Shown in pieces: positions 22,316 through 33,185 of a DNA stretch of 64,000 nucleotides (positions are counted from its first letter, which is position 1; every line of letters starts with the position of its first letter). The translations under genes and the position numbers were made by a program. A model generated the notes under the pieces. The model did not search any database. It was not told where the DNA came from and was given only the letters and a program-made list of their open reading frames with translations. Where the stretch lies: NCBI GenBank assembly GCA_963383645.1, contig OY726574.1:56495977-56559976 (forward strand), given 5' to 3'. The stretch comes from Muscardinus avellanarius (Eukaryota; Chordata; Mammalia; Rodentia; Gliridae).

Positions 22316-22543
22316 AGAGTCACAATCTGCCAGGCTTGGTGGCACACTGTAATCCCAGTACTTGGGAGGCTGAGGCAGGAAGATCACAGGTTCACAGCCA
22401 GCCTCCACTACTTAAGTGAGGACATCTGTAACTGAGTGAGATCCTGTTTCAAAATAAAATATAGGACTTGGGGTAAGGCTCAGGGGTAGAATGTCCCTGG
22501 GTTCAAACCTCAACTCTACAAAAAGAAAAAAAGAGTCACAATC
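22316..22543 (+). repeat. SINE in MaLR internal region, with TSD
   Basis: AGAGTCACAATC at 22316-22327 and 22532-22543; body 22328-22522, older-type arms. Confidence 0.93.
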
Positions 22544-22589
22544 CAAATGGTCAGACTTAGACATAGCAGCAATCCCACTTCCCTGGTAC

Positions 22590-22617
22590 CTTTTTTTTTT
22601 TTTTTTTTGGGGGGGGG
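22590..22617. repeat. T-run/G-run tract
   Basis: About 18 T followed by about 9 G at the edge of the 5' LTR. Unusual composition that may also be a sequencing or assembly weak point. Confidence 0.8.
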
Positions 22618-23030
22618 GTGTTGGTCTTGTTGACATTCTTGTAGCTATAATCTAAAAGACTAACCAAATACCTTGGAGGAAAATTTTTTATTTTCTTAGT
22701 TTCTGATTCAGTCATGTGAGGCCGGGGATCGCAGATCTCAGAAAATGGCGGTGGAAGGCAGAAAGAGGAAGAGCACGTCAGCTGTGCTCCTCACTTCATG
22801 AAATCCAGAAGCAAGAAAGAGAGAGATAGCAGGGGATCCAGATGTAATCCTTACGGCTGCGCCCCAGGGTCCACCTATAGCCACACCCTATCAGCCTACT
22901 GGGTACCACCCAGGTAAATATATTACAATGGAGTTATCCACTGCTGGGAATACAAGTCTCAGAACTCAATCATATCAACGCTGAACACCATTTATGCCAC
23001 TTTTCAAGAGACCATTCTATAGCTAACTAT

Positions 23031-23239
23031 AAATTATTTTAAAAATAGCATGTGAATAGAAAAACTAAGCTAACAACAAATTCTTTACATTTTCATCATG
23101 AAATTTGTTTTTTACTAAAATAGACTCACTATAAGTTTCATTATTTACATAAGGATCCTAAAATTCTTTATAAAATTGAAGGAACGTTGAGATTCTGACA
23201 TTCCAATAACAATATTAAGACAGAAAGAATTTTTTCTTG
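23031..23239. other. Unassigned AT-rich DNA
   Basis: No feature recognised. Confidence 0.4.
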
Positions 23240-23400
23240 TTTTTTGGTGCTGGGTATTGAACTTAGGGGCATTATACGTCTGATCTACATGCCCAGCCAT
23301 TTTTATTTTGAGACAGAGTCTCACTAAATTGCTGTGGTATTACTAAATTAAACCTGAGACCTTCCTGTCTCAGCCTTCCAAGTACTGGGATTATAGGACA
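23240..23400 (-). repeat. Diverged SINE
   Basis: GGTGCTGGGTATTGAACTTAGG ... CCAAGTACTGGGATTATAGG; head end missing. Confidence 0.82.
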
Positions 23401-23566
23401 GAATGTTTTGCCTGTCCTTATTTTCACTATTACTAACCTTCACTTTCCCCTAGGAAAAGTTAATGGGGCTATGATTTGCATTCTAAAAACAGAAATATGT
23501 GAATGTTAATGTCAGTCTGGAATAAAACTATTCCCTGCAGCAACTGTTTTAAAATACTGGAATTGA

Positions 23567-23730
23567 GCTGGGCATAGTGGTTCATGCCTGTAATCCCAAT
23601 TGTTTGAGAAGCCTAAATAGGAGGATCACATGTTTGAGGCCAGTATACAATACTTAACAAGAAACCCTATTTCAAAATAAGAAAAGCTGAGGGTAGAGCT
23701 GAGAGGTAGAGCACCCCTGGGTTCAACTTA
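23567..23730 (+). repeat. Diverged SINE
   Basis: GAGCTGGGCATAGTGGTTCATGCC ... GAGGTAGAGCACCCCTGGG; followed by a purine-rich tail. Confidence 0.85.
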
Positions 23731-23734
23731 AAAA

Positions 23735-23890
23735 GTAAAGGAGAAAGAGAGACAGACAGAGAAGGAGGAGGAAGAGGAGAAGGGAGGGAGAGAGAGGGAG
23801 CAAGAAGAACGAGGAGAAAGAAGGGAGGAGGAGGAGAAGGAGAACAGGAGGGAGGGAAGAAGGGAGGCGCAGAGGGAGGGGGGTGGAAAT
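23735..23890. repeat. GA/GGA-rich polypurine tract
   Basis: About 155 bp of almost pure purine (GGAGGAAGAGGAGAAGG...) extending from the SINE tail. Confidence 0.95.
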
Positions 23891-24786
23891 GGCAGTATCA
23901 ACTGTTATAATATTTGCAAGCACAGAGAAATAACATTGCTTATCTTTATATGCAGGAGAAGAAAAAACTCCATTAAAAAGGAGTTAAGTGCTCATTGCAT
24001 CAAAGAGTTGCCTGTTCTTAAAATTTGGGTGTTCTCACATTTTGTAAGCAAACCAGTTTTTTCTGTCCTAAGTGAGTCAGCTCACCTTCACTTACTTGAA
24101 GGAAAAGCTACATCCTTTTGCTGGATGTGAGCAAGGAACAAACCAAGCCTCTCTTCCACTTGGCTTTTCTTCCCCCTTTATTTCCATACCCAGAGCGAGA
24201 GGGGAAAGGTGACAAGTTGAGAAATGCAGGTGCAAGTAATTGACTAGGCCAGCCTTCTATTGTCACAGAAACTAAGCACACCAAATTAATGAGGCCCATG
24301 GAGACCCCGAAGGCTGAGCCAATCAGAAGCCTGCCTTGGTCTACTCCACATGTGCCTTGGGAAACCAGGCAGCCCTTTTGTTTATATTACACTCAACCTA
24401 AATTTTCCAGGAGAGAGAACTTATCTTCATATTCATACCGTGTGCAAAGGTTTTCACTGAGCAAATGCGTGATGCCCAAAAGTCACTATTTGAGCTGTTT
24501 ATCAATTGTGGGCTCTCAGGGCACAACTTAATAAATTGCTTAGCTTTCTCTTCATGATGCTTGACAGTGTAAAGTGTCTTCTTAAAACTGCAAGGAAGCA
24601 CCTAGGAGTCAGAAAAATTAAACTCTTCTGGTTCAACACTGGCCACTGTTCCCTCTTGGCAGGTCATGTATCTGCAGTGGGCCTGTTTCTTCTTCTATCA
24701 AAATCACCCATCATTGTTTGGATGATCTATTCCTTGTAGCTCTAAAAGTTTTTCAACTATAGAAATTACTTTCTTAAAAATGTTAT
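23891..24786. other. Mostly unique DNA, possible MIR
   Basis: 24580-24745 (GCACCTAGGAGTCAG...TTGGCAGGTCATGTATCTGC...CTTCTTCTATCAAAATC) is consistent with a sense MIR. Elsewhere nothing is recognised. Confidence 0.4.
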
Positions 24787-24818
24787 CTGGCTGAGCATAG
24801 TGGTGCGTGCCTATGATC

Positions 24819-24868
<50 letters not shown>
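24787..24868 (+). repeat. SINE head fragment and (TG)n
   Basis: GGCTGAGCATAGTGGTGCGTGCC, then a TG run at about 24820-24866 shared with the opposing SINE's tail. Confidence 0.75.
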
Positions 24869-24869
<1 letters not shown>

Positions 24870-24870
<1 letters not shown>

Positions 24871-25045
24871 ATGTACATACTGGATTTAGCCCAGGAGCAT
24901 TGTATCTCCAAGCTACACCTCAAACTTTTTTTATTTTCTATTTTGAAACAGGGTCTCCCTAACTAAGTTGCTGATATCAGCTGCAAACCTCTGATCCTCT
25001 TTCTCAGCCTCCCAAGTCCCAATACCGAGATTAGAGGTGTGTCTG
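24870..25045 (-). repeat. Diverged SINE
   Basis: TACTGGATTTAGCCCAGGAGC ... CAGCCTCCCAAGTCCC; head truncated. Confidence 0.8.
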
Positions 25046-25742
25046 TTGTTTTCATGATTGTGTAGCTGCCTAGGAGAAGCAGACCAAGGCTGATGCCCAG
25101 CAAAAGAAGAAGAAATCATACCACATAGCCCTATCCTGGGAAACGATCAAAATCCAAAATTCAGCTTCTACTGAATACATATTGAATTTTCACCAACCAC
25201 TATAAAGCTGAAAAATCATAAGTTGAACTATCCTTAGCCAGAGACCACCTGTCCTTGAAATACTGCTGCAGGTGCAGATCTAGGTTCTCCTGGAGCTTGC
25301 AGCTTCCCGTAGCCACGGCGGCATCCCCAGGACAACCAGAGAGGCCAACCATCACTTGCCGAGAATTGCCAAGGCGTGGAACGCAATTGTACCATACTGT
25401 GAAACAATCGATGCCCTCAGGTACCATAAAAAGTACTAGAGCTACATCTAGAAATCACTTATGCTTCAAATAATCAACTAGATGTTCTAACAGCTTTAAG
25501 CTAGAAGGTTAAGAGGGAAAGACACAAGAAAGCCTGGCCAAAACTGCAACTGTCCTTGATGATCAGCAAGCCTATACGCATGCCCAAGATAAGATCCTCA
25601 CAGAGAGACATCGGAGGCTGCACATTCCAGAGGAATAGATTTCATCAAATCAATCCACTCAAGTCATTCAACACATGAAGAAGCTAGCAATAAGCCCCAG
25701 TGGTTTAAAATAGGTATCTACAGTCACTAAAATGTATTAGTA
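25046..25742. other. Unassigned DNA
   Basis: 25150-25260 (AAAATCCAAAATTCAGCTTCTACTG...AAAAATCATAAGTTGAAC) looks like a common mammalian interspersed repeat that I cannot name. 25255-25475 is GC-richer with no identified function. Confidence 0.35.
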
Positions 25743-25983
25743 AAATGTCTTCTTAGCCGGGCTTGGTGGAGCACGCTTGTAATCCCCGCGCTTGGGAGGC
25801 TGAGACAGGAGGATCGCACAGGTTCAAAGCCAACCTCAGCTACTTAGTGGGACTCTCAGCAACTCAGTGAGACCCTGTTTCCAAATAAAGTATAAAATAG
25901 GTCTGGAAGTATAGCCCAGAGGTAAAAAAAAAAAAAGACCCTGGGTTCCACCCCTAATACCACCAAAAAAAAATGTCTTCTTA
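25743..25983 (+). repeat. SINE with 13-bp TSD
   Basis: AAATGTCTTCTTA at 25743-25755 and 25971-25983. Long-linker type with the repeated 'CAACTCAGTGAGACC'. Confidence 0.94.
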
Positions 25984-26219
25984 AAAATAGAAAACTTTCA
26001 AAAAAAGAAATATATGATAAAGGGGGTAGAAAAAGACAATATAAGCTGTTCAAGGGGATCAAATGTTGGGTTTATGCAAAGACTTCAAGCAATTATTATA
26101 AAGATGTTCAAAGAGTAAAGAGATCATGCTTAAAGAAGCAAAAGAAAGTATGATGTCAATGTCTCTTCAAACCAAGAATATCAGCAAAGAGAGAGAAGTT
26201 ATTAATTTTTTTTTATAAA

Positions 26220-26378
26220 AGCCAGCCTTGTGACACACGCCTACCATTGCAGTAATTGGGAGTCTCAGACAGGAGGATCACAGGTTTGAAGACAGCCTCA
26301 GCAATTAAAATAAAAATAAAATACAGCTGAGGGTGTTGCTCAGAGGTATAATTCTGAGTCCCATCCCCAAAACCACCA
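26220..26378 (+). repeat. Diverged SINE
   Basis: GCCAGCCTTGTGACACACGCC ... CTCAGAGGTATAATTCTGAG; linker deletion. Confidence 0.8.
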
Positions 26379-26439
26379 AAAAATAATCATGAAAACAAAA
26401 ATTCTAAGGAAGATTTATAAAATTTCCTTGAAAAACTAG

Positions 26440-26665
26440 AAATTGAACCACCATGTGACACATGTACACTACTCCTTAGTATAATTCCAAAAGAATTAAA
26501 GTCAGAATGCTGGTATATCAATATTTATTGCAGCCAAAATCACAATAGCTAAATTATGGAACCAACCAAGGTATCCACTGATACATAAATGGATACTGAA
26601 AATGTGATATATACACAGAATGGAATTTTGTTTAGCCATTAAAAAGTAGTACATTGCTTTTCCAT
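26440..26665 (+). mobile_element. L1 ORF2 3' fragment
   Basis: AAAGAATTAAAGTCAGAATGC, ATAGCTAAATTATGGAACCAACC, GGAATTTTGTTTAGCCATTAAAAAG: the last part of ORF2, older type. Confidence 0.75.
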
Positions 26666-26689
26666 AGAAAAAAAAAAATTTTGCAAACA

Positions 26690-26902
26690 TATTTTCAGTT
26701 CTCTTGACTATGTGCCCAGAAGTGAAACTGTTAGGTCTTATACTAATCTTAGCTTTAAGAGGTTAATATTATCTTGATGATAATGAATTTTAGATTTATG
26801 TATAGATCAATTCTGAAATATTTTTTGTGGAGGTTATAAATACTATGTCTAGATTAATTTTTTGCATGTTGATGTCCAACTGTTCCCTTAAAATTTGTTT
26901 AA
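26690..26902 (-). mobile_element. Possible ancient L1 fragment, reverse
   Basis: TTTAGATTTATGTATAGATCAATTCTGAAATATTTTTTGTGG and TTTTGCATGTTGATGTCCAACTGTTCCC resemble reverse-complement ORF2 3' sequence; strongly decayed. Confidence 0.45.
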
Positions 26903-27479
26903 AAGATTTTCTTAAAGACTTCCAGGAAGATGGCAACTGAGAAAAGCATCGTTTACGAGTCCTGCTAACACTCAATCTCTATTACCACAAAATCAGCCAA
27001 TTTCATAGCCAAAAAAAAAAAAATAAGCAGAGAAATAAAAACTGTAAATAAAGGAACAGAGAAAAAGAAGACTGAAAGAACAATCAAATACCAGAAAAGA
27101 AACCAATCCACATTGCGACAGCGGATGCCACACCAGTGCCATCTTCTCTCACAGCACAAGGCTCCAGAGAAGAAAGGTAAACACTGAGCTGAAGCAGGCA
27201 GCTGCGGCTCATTCGGGTATAATTCAGCAGTTCTTTAGGTGCAAAGAACGTCTAAGACTTCCAGTAGCCAAGTTCATCATGCCCTTCAAAGACTCAGAAT
27301 GGAGCTCAAAACCAGAACAAAAATACACCAGCCTCACAGCCAAGGGCATGGCAGCGGCACCATATTGCAAGCAGAGGTGGTGAGTTCACCACACATGGGA
27401 CAGGTCCAGATCAGTGCACACAAAACCATAAGTGAAATTGCAGCCACTAAAAAAGAAATCCCAGCACTGTACCACCAGG

Positions 27480-27700
27480 GACTTGCACAGCTTCGATAAT
27501 CTCCCTGGGTCTGAGATTTTGTAGTCCAACCAGATGATGGAGTAGCAGTGGCAGATATAACACACCCTAGTCACAGCTTACTATGTGAAAAGACCCAGCC
27601 TGGCACCCCCAAGGTCTCGCCCAGCTTCGATTAACTCCCTGGGTCTGAGACTTTGCAATACAACACAGTAAAGGAATAGTGGTGACTGAGATTACCACAG
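27480..27700 (+). repeat. Tandem repeat unit in L1 5'UTR
   Basis: Two ~130-bp units share CAGCTTCGAT.AA, CTCCCTGGGTCTGAGA and CAAC.CAG.....GGA.TAG: one starts at about 27487, the next at about 27616. The same duplication is present at about 62725 and 62855. Confidence 0.7.
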
Positions 27701-27731
27701 GCTCGAGATCCACAGCACCCTAAGTGAAGTG

Positions 27732-28883
27732 ATGACCCAGGGAAGAACTCAGAGAATGCACAAACTTCTGAAATCATGGGAACAAGGAATAACAATGGAA
27801 CAATGAATGACCACAACCCCACAACATCAGAACCTGATAACACAGAAATTTAGAGATCTCCAGAAGTTCAAATCAGGAATATAAATGTAGAAATAATACA
27901 GGACCTTCAAAAAGAATTTTGAGCCAGGCGTGGTGGCGCACGCTTGTAATCCCTGCACTTGGCAGGTGGAGACAGGAGGATCGCACAGGTTCGAAGCCAG
28001 CTGCGCTGGTTTAAGAGACCCTGTTTCAAAAATATAAAATAGGTTTGGGAGTGTATCCCGGAGGTAGAAGGGCTTCCAGGAACCCCAATACCACCAAAAA
28101 AAACACGAATTTTGAGAGGGTTTAAAAGAAATAAAGGATGCAATCATTGAAGTAAAGGCATCAATTGAAACTATAAAAAATTGAATAAACTACATGGAGA
28201 ATAGAATCTCACTCCTAGAAGATGATCACTCCAAAAATGAACACATAGTTTATAATTTAGAAAAGAAAATCAGACAGCAAGAATTTGACACTGAAGAAAT
28301 ATGGGCCCATTTTAAGAGAGCTAAGCTAAGAATAATTGGAATAGAGGAGGGAAAAGAAGGTGAAACCAAAGGGATCAATAATCTCTTTAAGGAAGTAATA
28401 GCAGAAATTTTTCCAAACATAGAGCAAGAGGCTAATACACAGATCCAGGAAACTTATAGAACTCCCTTTAGACAGGATCAGAGAAGAGGTTCCTCACGCC
28501 ACATAATTGTGAAAATGACCAATGTGGAAGCCAAGCAGAGAATCTTAAAGGCAACAAAAACAAAGGGCCAAGTGACATTCAGAGGCAAACCAATTAGAAT
28601 CACTCCAGACTTCCCAAAACAAGTTATGAAAGCCAGAGGGGCTTGGAGTAACATATTCCAAACCCTAAAAGAAAATAACTTCCAGCCAGAAATTTCCTAC
28701 CCAGCAAAACTATCTATCAAATTAGATGGAGATTAAGAAGCTTCCACGACAAACAGAAACTGAAGGAATTTATCTCTTCAAAACCAGCGCTAGAGAAAAT
28801 ACTCAAAGAGATTAACTACAAAAAAGAAATAGGTAACACACCAGAACCAGAGAAACAAGATTTTCCATCCAACAGACAACTAA
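27732..28883 (+). pseudogene. L1 ORF1 pseudogene with SINE insertion
   Basis: ORF1 of copy 2. The N-terminal part is split by a SINE (27914-28116). An open 180-codon frame (28194-28736) covers the coiled-coil end, the RRM (HIIVKMTNVEAKQR) and part of the C-terminal domain (ENNFQPEISYPAKLS). It is stopped by a 2-base deletion at about 28734 relative to copy 1. Sequence matching the remaining C-terminal domain continues to TAA at 28881-28883. Confidence 0.88.
27914..28116 (+). repeat. Young-type SINE with TSD in ORF1
   Basis: GAATTTTGAG at 27914-27923 and 28107-28116; hairpin GCCAGCTGCGCTGG; right arm CTTCCAGGAACCCCAATACC. Confidence 0.95.
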
Positions 28884-29955
28884 GATTAGTTATCTGTGGA
28901 GATTCATTATTTATGTTAGTCTTTTACCTATCTCTAAATTGTATTGTTTGCTTTTATTGTTGCTATTTTTAGGATTTCTAGTTGGAATATTAATATACCT
29001 TCAGATATAGCATTTGGAAATATTTTATCCCATTCTATTAGTAACTTTTAACTCTGTTTACATTGTCTTTGGATATACAATATTTTTTTTATGTTTTAGG
29101 GAGTTTGTATACTCTTCTGTTGCCTGTGCCATTGAAATCATATCCAAGAAATCACTGCCAATTTCAATGTTGTGAGGTTTTATGACCCAGATTTTCTTCT
29201 AAAAGTTTATAGTATTAAGATTTATATTTAGGTCTTTCATCTATTTTGAGTTAATATTTGTATATGTGTTAGGTAAGGGTCCAATTTTATTCTTTTTCAT
29301 GTAATTATTATTTTTCAACAATATTTAGTTAAAAGATTATTATTTCCTCCACCAAATGTTTGTGGATACCTTGTCAAAAATAACTTGACAATATATGGAA
29401 GAATTTATCTCTAAGCTTTTATTTAACTCCAATAGTTTATATATCTGCCTTTAGAACAGTACTACACTGTTTCAATTATTGTAGCTTCATATGGTTTGAA
29501 ATCAGAAAATATACATCTTCTAGTTTTGTTCTTCTTCGAGATTGTTTTGGGTATCTAGAGTCCATATTCCATATCAGGATAGATTTTTTCTGAAAAATAA
29601 ATAAATAAATGTATGATAGCTTCACCTAAAAAAAAAAGAAAAGAAAAAATATTCTCTGGTAAGAAAGAAAGCAAAAAGAAATATTGAACTGTTATCTTTT
29701 AGTCATCAAAAGCTTGGTATCAGACAAATGAAACTGTTTTGTGAGATTAACATTGTTAATATTGAATAAATTGCTATAAAACTAGATGTCAACCACTAAG
29801 CCAAGCATGGGAAGGAGGGATGGGGAGGGAAAGGGGTGGGGATCGGGTAGGGGCTAACTGGGCGATGTGTGCATGTATGTCTACAAAAGTATTTTCTTTG
29901 TACCATTATGATGTATGAATACATTGCACCAATAAATAAATAAATAAATATAAAA

Positions 29956-32900
29956 TTAGAGCAGAAATTAACGAGAGAATAAAATAACAATACAGAAAAT
30001 CAACAAAACCAAAAGCTGGTTTCTTAAAAAAAATTAACAAGATAAGTAAAGCACTAGCCAACTTAACTAAAAAAGAGAAACAACCCAAATTATGAAGATA
30101 ATAAATGAAAAAGGACACATAACTACTGACAGTGTAGCAATCCAGAGGATTATCAGAAACTACTTTGAAAAACTATACTCCAACAAAATGAAAAATCTGG
30201 AAGAAATTGACAACTTTCTAGATAAATACAACCTTCCTAAACTGAGTCAAGAAGATATAGATCACTTAAGCCAACCAATAATAATCAAAGAGATTGAAAA
30301 AGCAATAAAGAGCTTACCATCAAAGAAAAGCCCAGGACCAGATGGTTTCCCAAGTGAATTCTATAAAACTTTTATAGAATAGCTAACCCCAATATTGCTC
30401 AAACTATTTCATGAAATAGAAAAAATTGGGACTCTCCCAAATACATTCTATGAAGCCAATATCACACTAATACCCAAACCAAATAAAGACAGTTTAAGGA
30501 AGGAAAACTCCAGGCCTATATCTCTGATGAACTTACATGCAAAACTATTAAAATACTAGCAACGCACATTCAAAACTACATCAAGAAAATCATATACCAT
30601 GACAAGTAGGGTTCATCCCAGGGATTAAAAGGTGGTTCAACATAAAAATATCAATCCATGCAATTCATCATAGAAACAGAATCAAAGACAAAAATCACAT
30701 GATCATTTCAATAGACACTGAAAAAACATTTGATAAAATTCAACATCTATTTATGATAAAAACACTGCAGAGAATTGGAATAGAAGGAGCATATCTCAAC
30801 ATCATTAAGGCAATCTACAATAAGCCCACCACCAAAACCATATTAAATGGGGATAAACTTCAAAAATTCCTCCTAAAAACAGGAACAAGACAAGGATGTC
30901 CATTAACACCACTTCTCTTCAATATAGTACTAGAGACTCTAGCCAGAGCAATAAGGCAAGAAAAGGAAAACAAAGGAGTACAAATAGGAAAAGAAGAACT
31001 CAAACTTTCACTATTTGCAGATGACATGATATTATACTTAGAAGATCCAAAATACTCAACCAAAAGGCTTATAGAACTGATCAACAAATTCAGCAAAGTG
31101 TCTGGATACGAAATCAGTCTTAAAAAATCAGAAGCTTTCATGTACACCAACCATAAATTCACTGAAAAAGAAATTCAGAAAACACTTTCACTCAGGATCT
31201 CCCACAAACAAATAAAAAACTTAGGAATAAACTTAGCCAAGGAGGTAAAAGATCTCTAAAAGAAAATTATAAAACACTGAAAAAAAATTGAAGAAGATCT
31301 TAGAAGATGAAAATATCTTCCATGTTCAAGGATTGGCAGGATAAATATCATTAAAATGGCTATCCTTCCAAAAGTGATCTACAGAGTCAATGCAGTGCCC
31401 ATTAAACTATCAACATCATTCCTCACAGACATAGAAAAATCAGTCCTTAAATTTATTTGGAATAACAAAAAGCCCAAAATAGCCAAAGTAGTTCTCATCA
31501 ACAAAAAAACACGCAGGACGAACGACAATACCTGACTTTAAACTATACTAAAAAGCCATTGTAATAAAAACAGCATGGTACTGGCACAAAAACAGATACA
31601 TAGACCAATGGAGCAGAATAGAAGACCCAAAAACAAGTTCACACACTTTCAGACAATTGATTTTTGACAAAGGAGCCAAAAACATACACTAGAAAAAAGA
31701 TGGCCTATTCAACAAATAGTGTTGGCAAAACTGGTTAACCATATGCAGAAAATTGGAAATTAATCCCACTTTCTCACCCTGCACAAGAGTCAATTCAAGA
31801 TGGATCAAAGACTTGGAAATTAAACCAGAGACCTTGAAGCTCCTTGAAGAGGGCATAGGTCCAACACTGCAACACATAGGCACAGATAAACACTTTCTCA
31901 ACAAGACCCCAAAGGCAAAAAAATTAAAAGGCAAATCAATACGTGAAATTTCATGAAACTGAAGAGCTTCTGTTCAGCAAAGGAAACTGTCAAGAACCTC
32001 AACCAAGAGTCAACAGAATGGGAGCCACCTACACCTCCGATAGAGACCTAGTACACAAAATTCAAGAAACTCAACACTAAGAAAACAAAGCATTCAATCA
32101 AAAAATAGGCAAGCAAACTAAATAGACACTTCACAAAAGAAGAAATTCAAATGGCCCACAAATGCATGGAAAAAATGTTCAATATCATTGGCAATCATAG
32201 GGATGCAAATCAAAACTACCCTGAGATTTCACCTAACTCCAACTAGAATGGCAATCATTCAAAACACAAACAACTACAGATGCTGGTGAGGATGTGGAGA
32301 AGTGGGAACTCTAAGACGTTGTTGGTGGGATTGCAAATTAGTGTAATCACTTTGGAAAACAGTATGGAGGATCCTCAGAAGAATGGGAACAAATCTACCA
32401 TTTGATTCAGCAATACAACTTCTGGGTATCTACCCAAAAGAACAGAAACTAAACTACGAAACTAATGCCATGTGTATCTATGTTCATAGCTGCACAATTC
32501 ACCATAGCCAAACTATGGAACCAGCCAAGATGTCCATCAACAGATGAATGGATTACAAAACTGTGGGATATGTACACAATGGAATTTTACTCAGCCATTA
32601 AAAAAACTCAATTACATCATTTTCAGGGTAATGGATGGAACTGGAGGACATTATGCTAAGCAAGATTAGCCAGTTGCAAAAAGTTAGAAATCGGATGCTT
32701 TCCCTAATTTGTGAAAGGTAAGGAGAAATGGGTCATAGGAGGAACTCTAGATGAAAAAGGAAATCCTATAGAGGAGCAAACAAGAAACCTAAATGATGGG
32801 ATGGGAGTAGGGAAGAAGGAAATTCTCTAAAACACACAATGTACTTAAACATATAGAAGTCAACCACTAAGCCAAGCAAGGGAAGGAGGGATGGGAAGGG

Positions 32901-33020
32901 AATGGGGTGGGAATTGGGTAGGGGTTAAATTAGCAATGTGTACATGTATGTTCACACAAGTATTTTACCCCAATATGATGTATAAATATAATACACCAAT
33001 AAATTTTAAAAAAAAATAAA
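29956..33020 (+). pseudogene. L1 ORF2 reverse-transcriptase half and 3'UTR
   Basis: Begins AATTAGAGCAGAAATTAACG (between the endonuclease and RT regions). It includes a frame at 30092-30382 with S-P-G-P-D-G-F. A 186-codon frame (30699-31259) carries the RT active-site block L-F-A-D-D-M. The C-terminal part runs to about 32780, then the 3'UTR to AATACACCAATAAAT. Stops and frameshifts separate the frames, but RT motifs are well kept, so it is among the youngest L1 sequence here. Confidence 0.88.
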
Positions 33021-33185
33021 AAATAAGATTTTCTTTTCACTAACAAAAGTATAAAAATGCATATTTTCATAGCAACATTAATCAAAACACCCAAAGGTAG
33101 AAGCATCTCAAATCTCCATCAACTGATAAATGAAAAAAATAAAATATAGCATATTCACAAATAGAATATTATTTGAGCATAAAAA

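Larger units (their letters stand above)
20704..23030 (-). mobile_element. MaLR-type LTR provirus (LTR-internal-LTR)
   Basis: Minus-strand element. 3' LTR at about 20704-21113 and 5' LTR at about 22616-23030, recognisably related (ATGTGAGGC.G.G.A.C.C; CCTACTGGGTACCAC; CACTGCTGGGA.TACAAGTCTC). The internal region 21114-22615 resembles noncoding MaLR internal sequence (AAATCTCAAAGTCCAAAGTCTCCTGAGACTCAAG; GCATCCAGGGCACATGG). Non-autonomous, ERVL-related; no coding capacity seen. A SINE interrupts the internal part. Confidence 0.75.
26914..29955 (+). mobile_element. ORF1-only chimeric L1 element (HAL1-like), copy 2
   Basis: Same order and junctions as 17549-20312: GACTTCCAGGAAGATGGCAAC start, ORF1, spacer (TTATCTGTGGAGATTCATT), reversed ORF2 piece (about 29120-29590) and L1 tail (about 29785-29935, CAACCACTAAGCCAAGC). 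By eye the spacer/reversed region differs from copy 1 by only a few percent, while the 5'UTR differs much more. The tail is extended by (AAAT)n at 29925-29950. A SINE sits in ORF1. Confidence 0.8.
26903..33035 (+). mobile_element. 6.1-kb composite L1 retrotransposon with TSD
   Basis: The chimeric element (5'UTR, ORF1, spacer with reversed ORF2 fragment, L1 tail; 26914-29955) is followed directly by a sense ORF2 3' half and young L1 3'UTR (29956-33020) ending in an A-rich tail. AAGATTTTCTT occurs at 26903-26913 and 33025-33035. The upstream context TTTAAAAGATT fits the L1 endonuclease preference TT/AAAA. The duplication encloses both parts, so the composite probably inserted in one event by target-primed reverse transcription. 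Confidence 0.7.

Noticed and set aside
25255..25475. GC-richer block as a host exon
   Set aside because: No sustained frame with family similarity and no convincing splice sites; left unassigned.
30699..31259. Possible active reverse transcriptase
   Set aside because: RT motifs are well kept, but the frame is closed on both sides by stops and frameshifts and the endonuclease part is missing; it is a pseudogene fragment.
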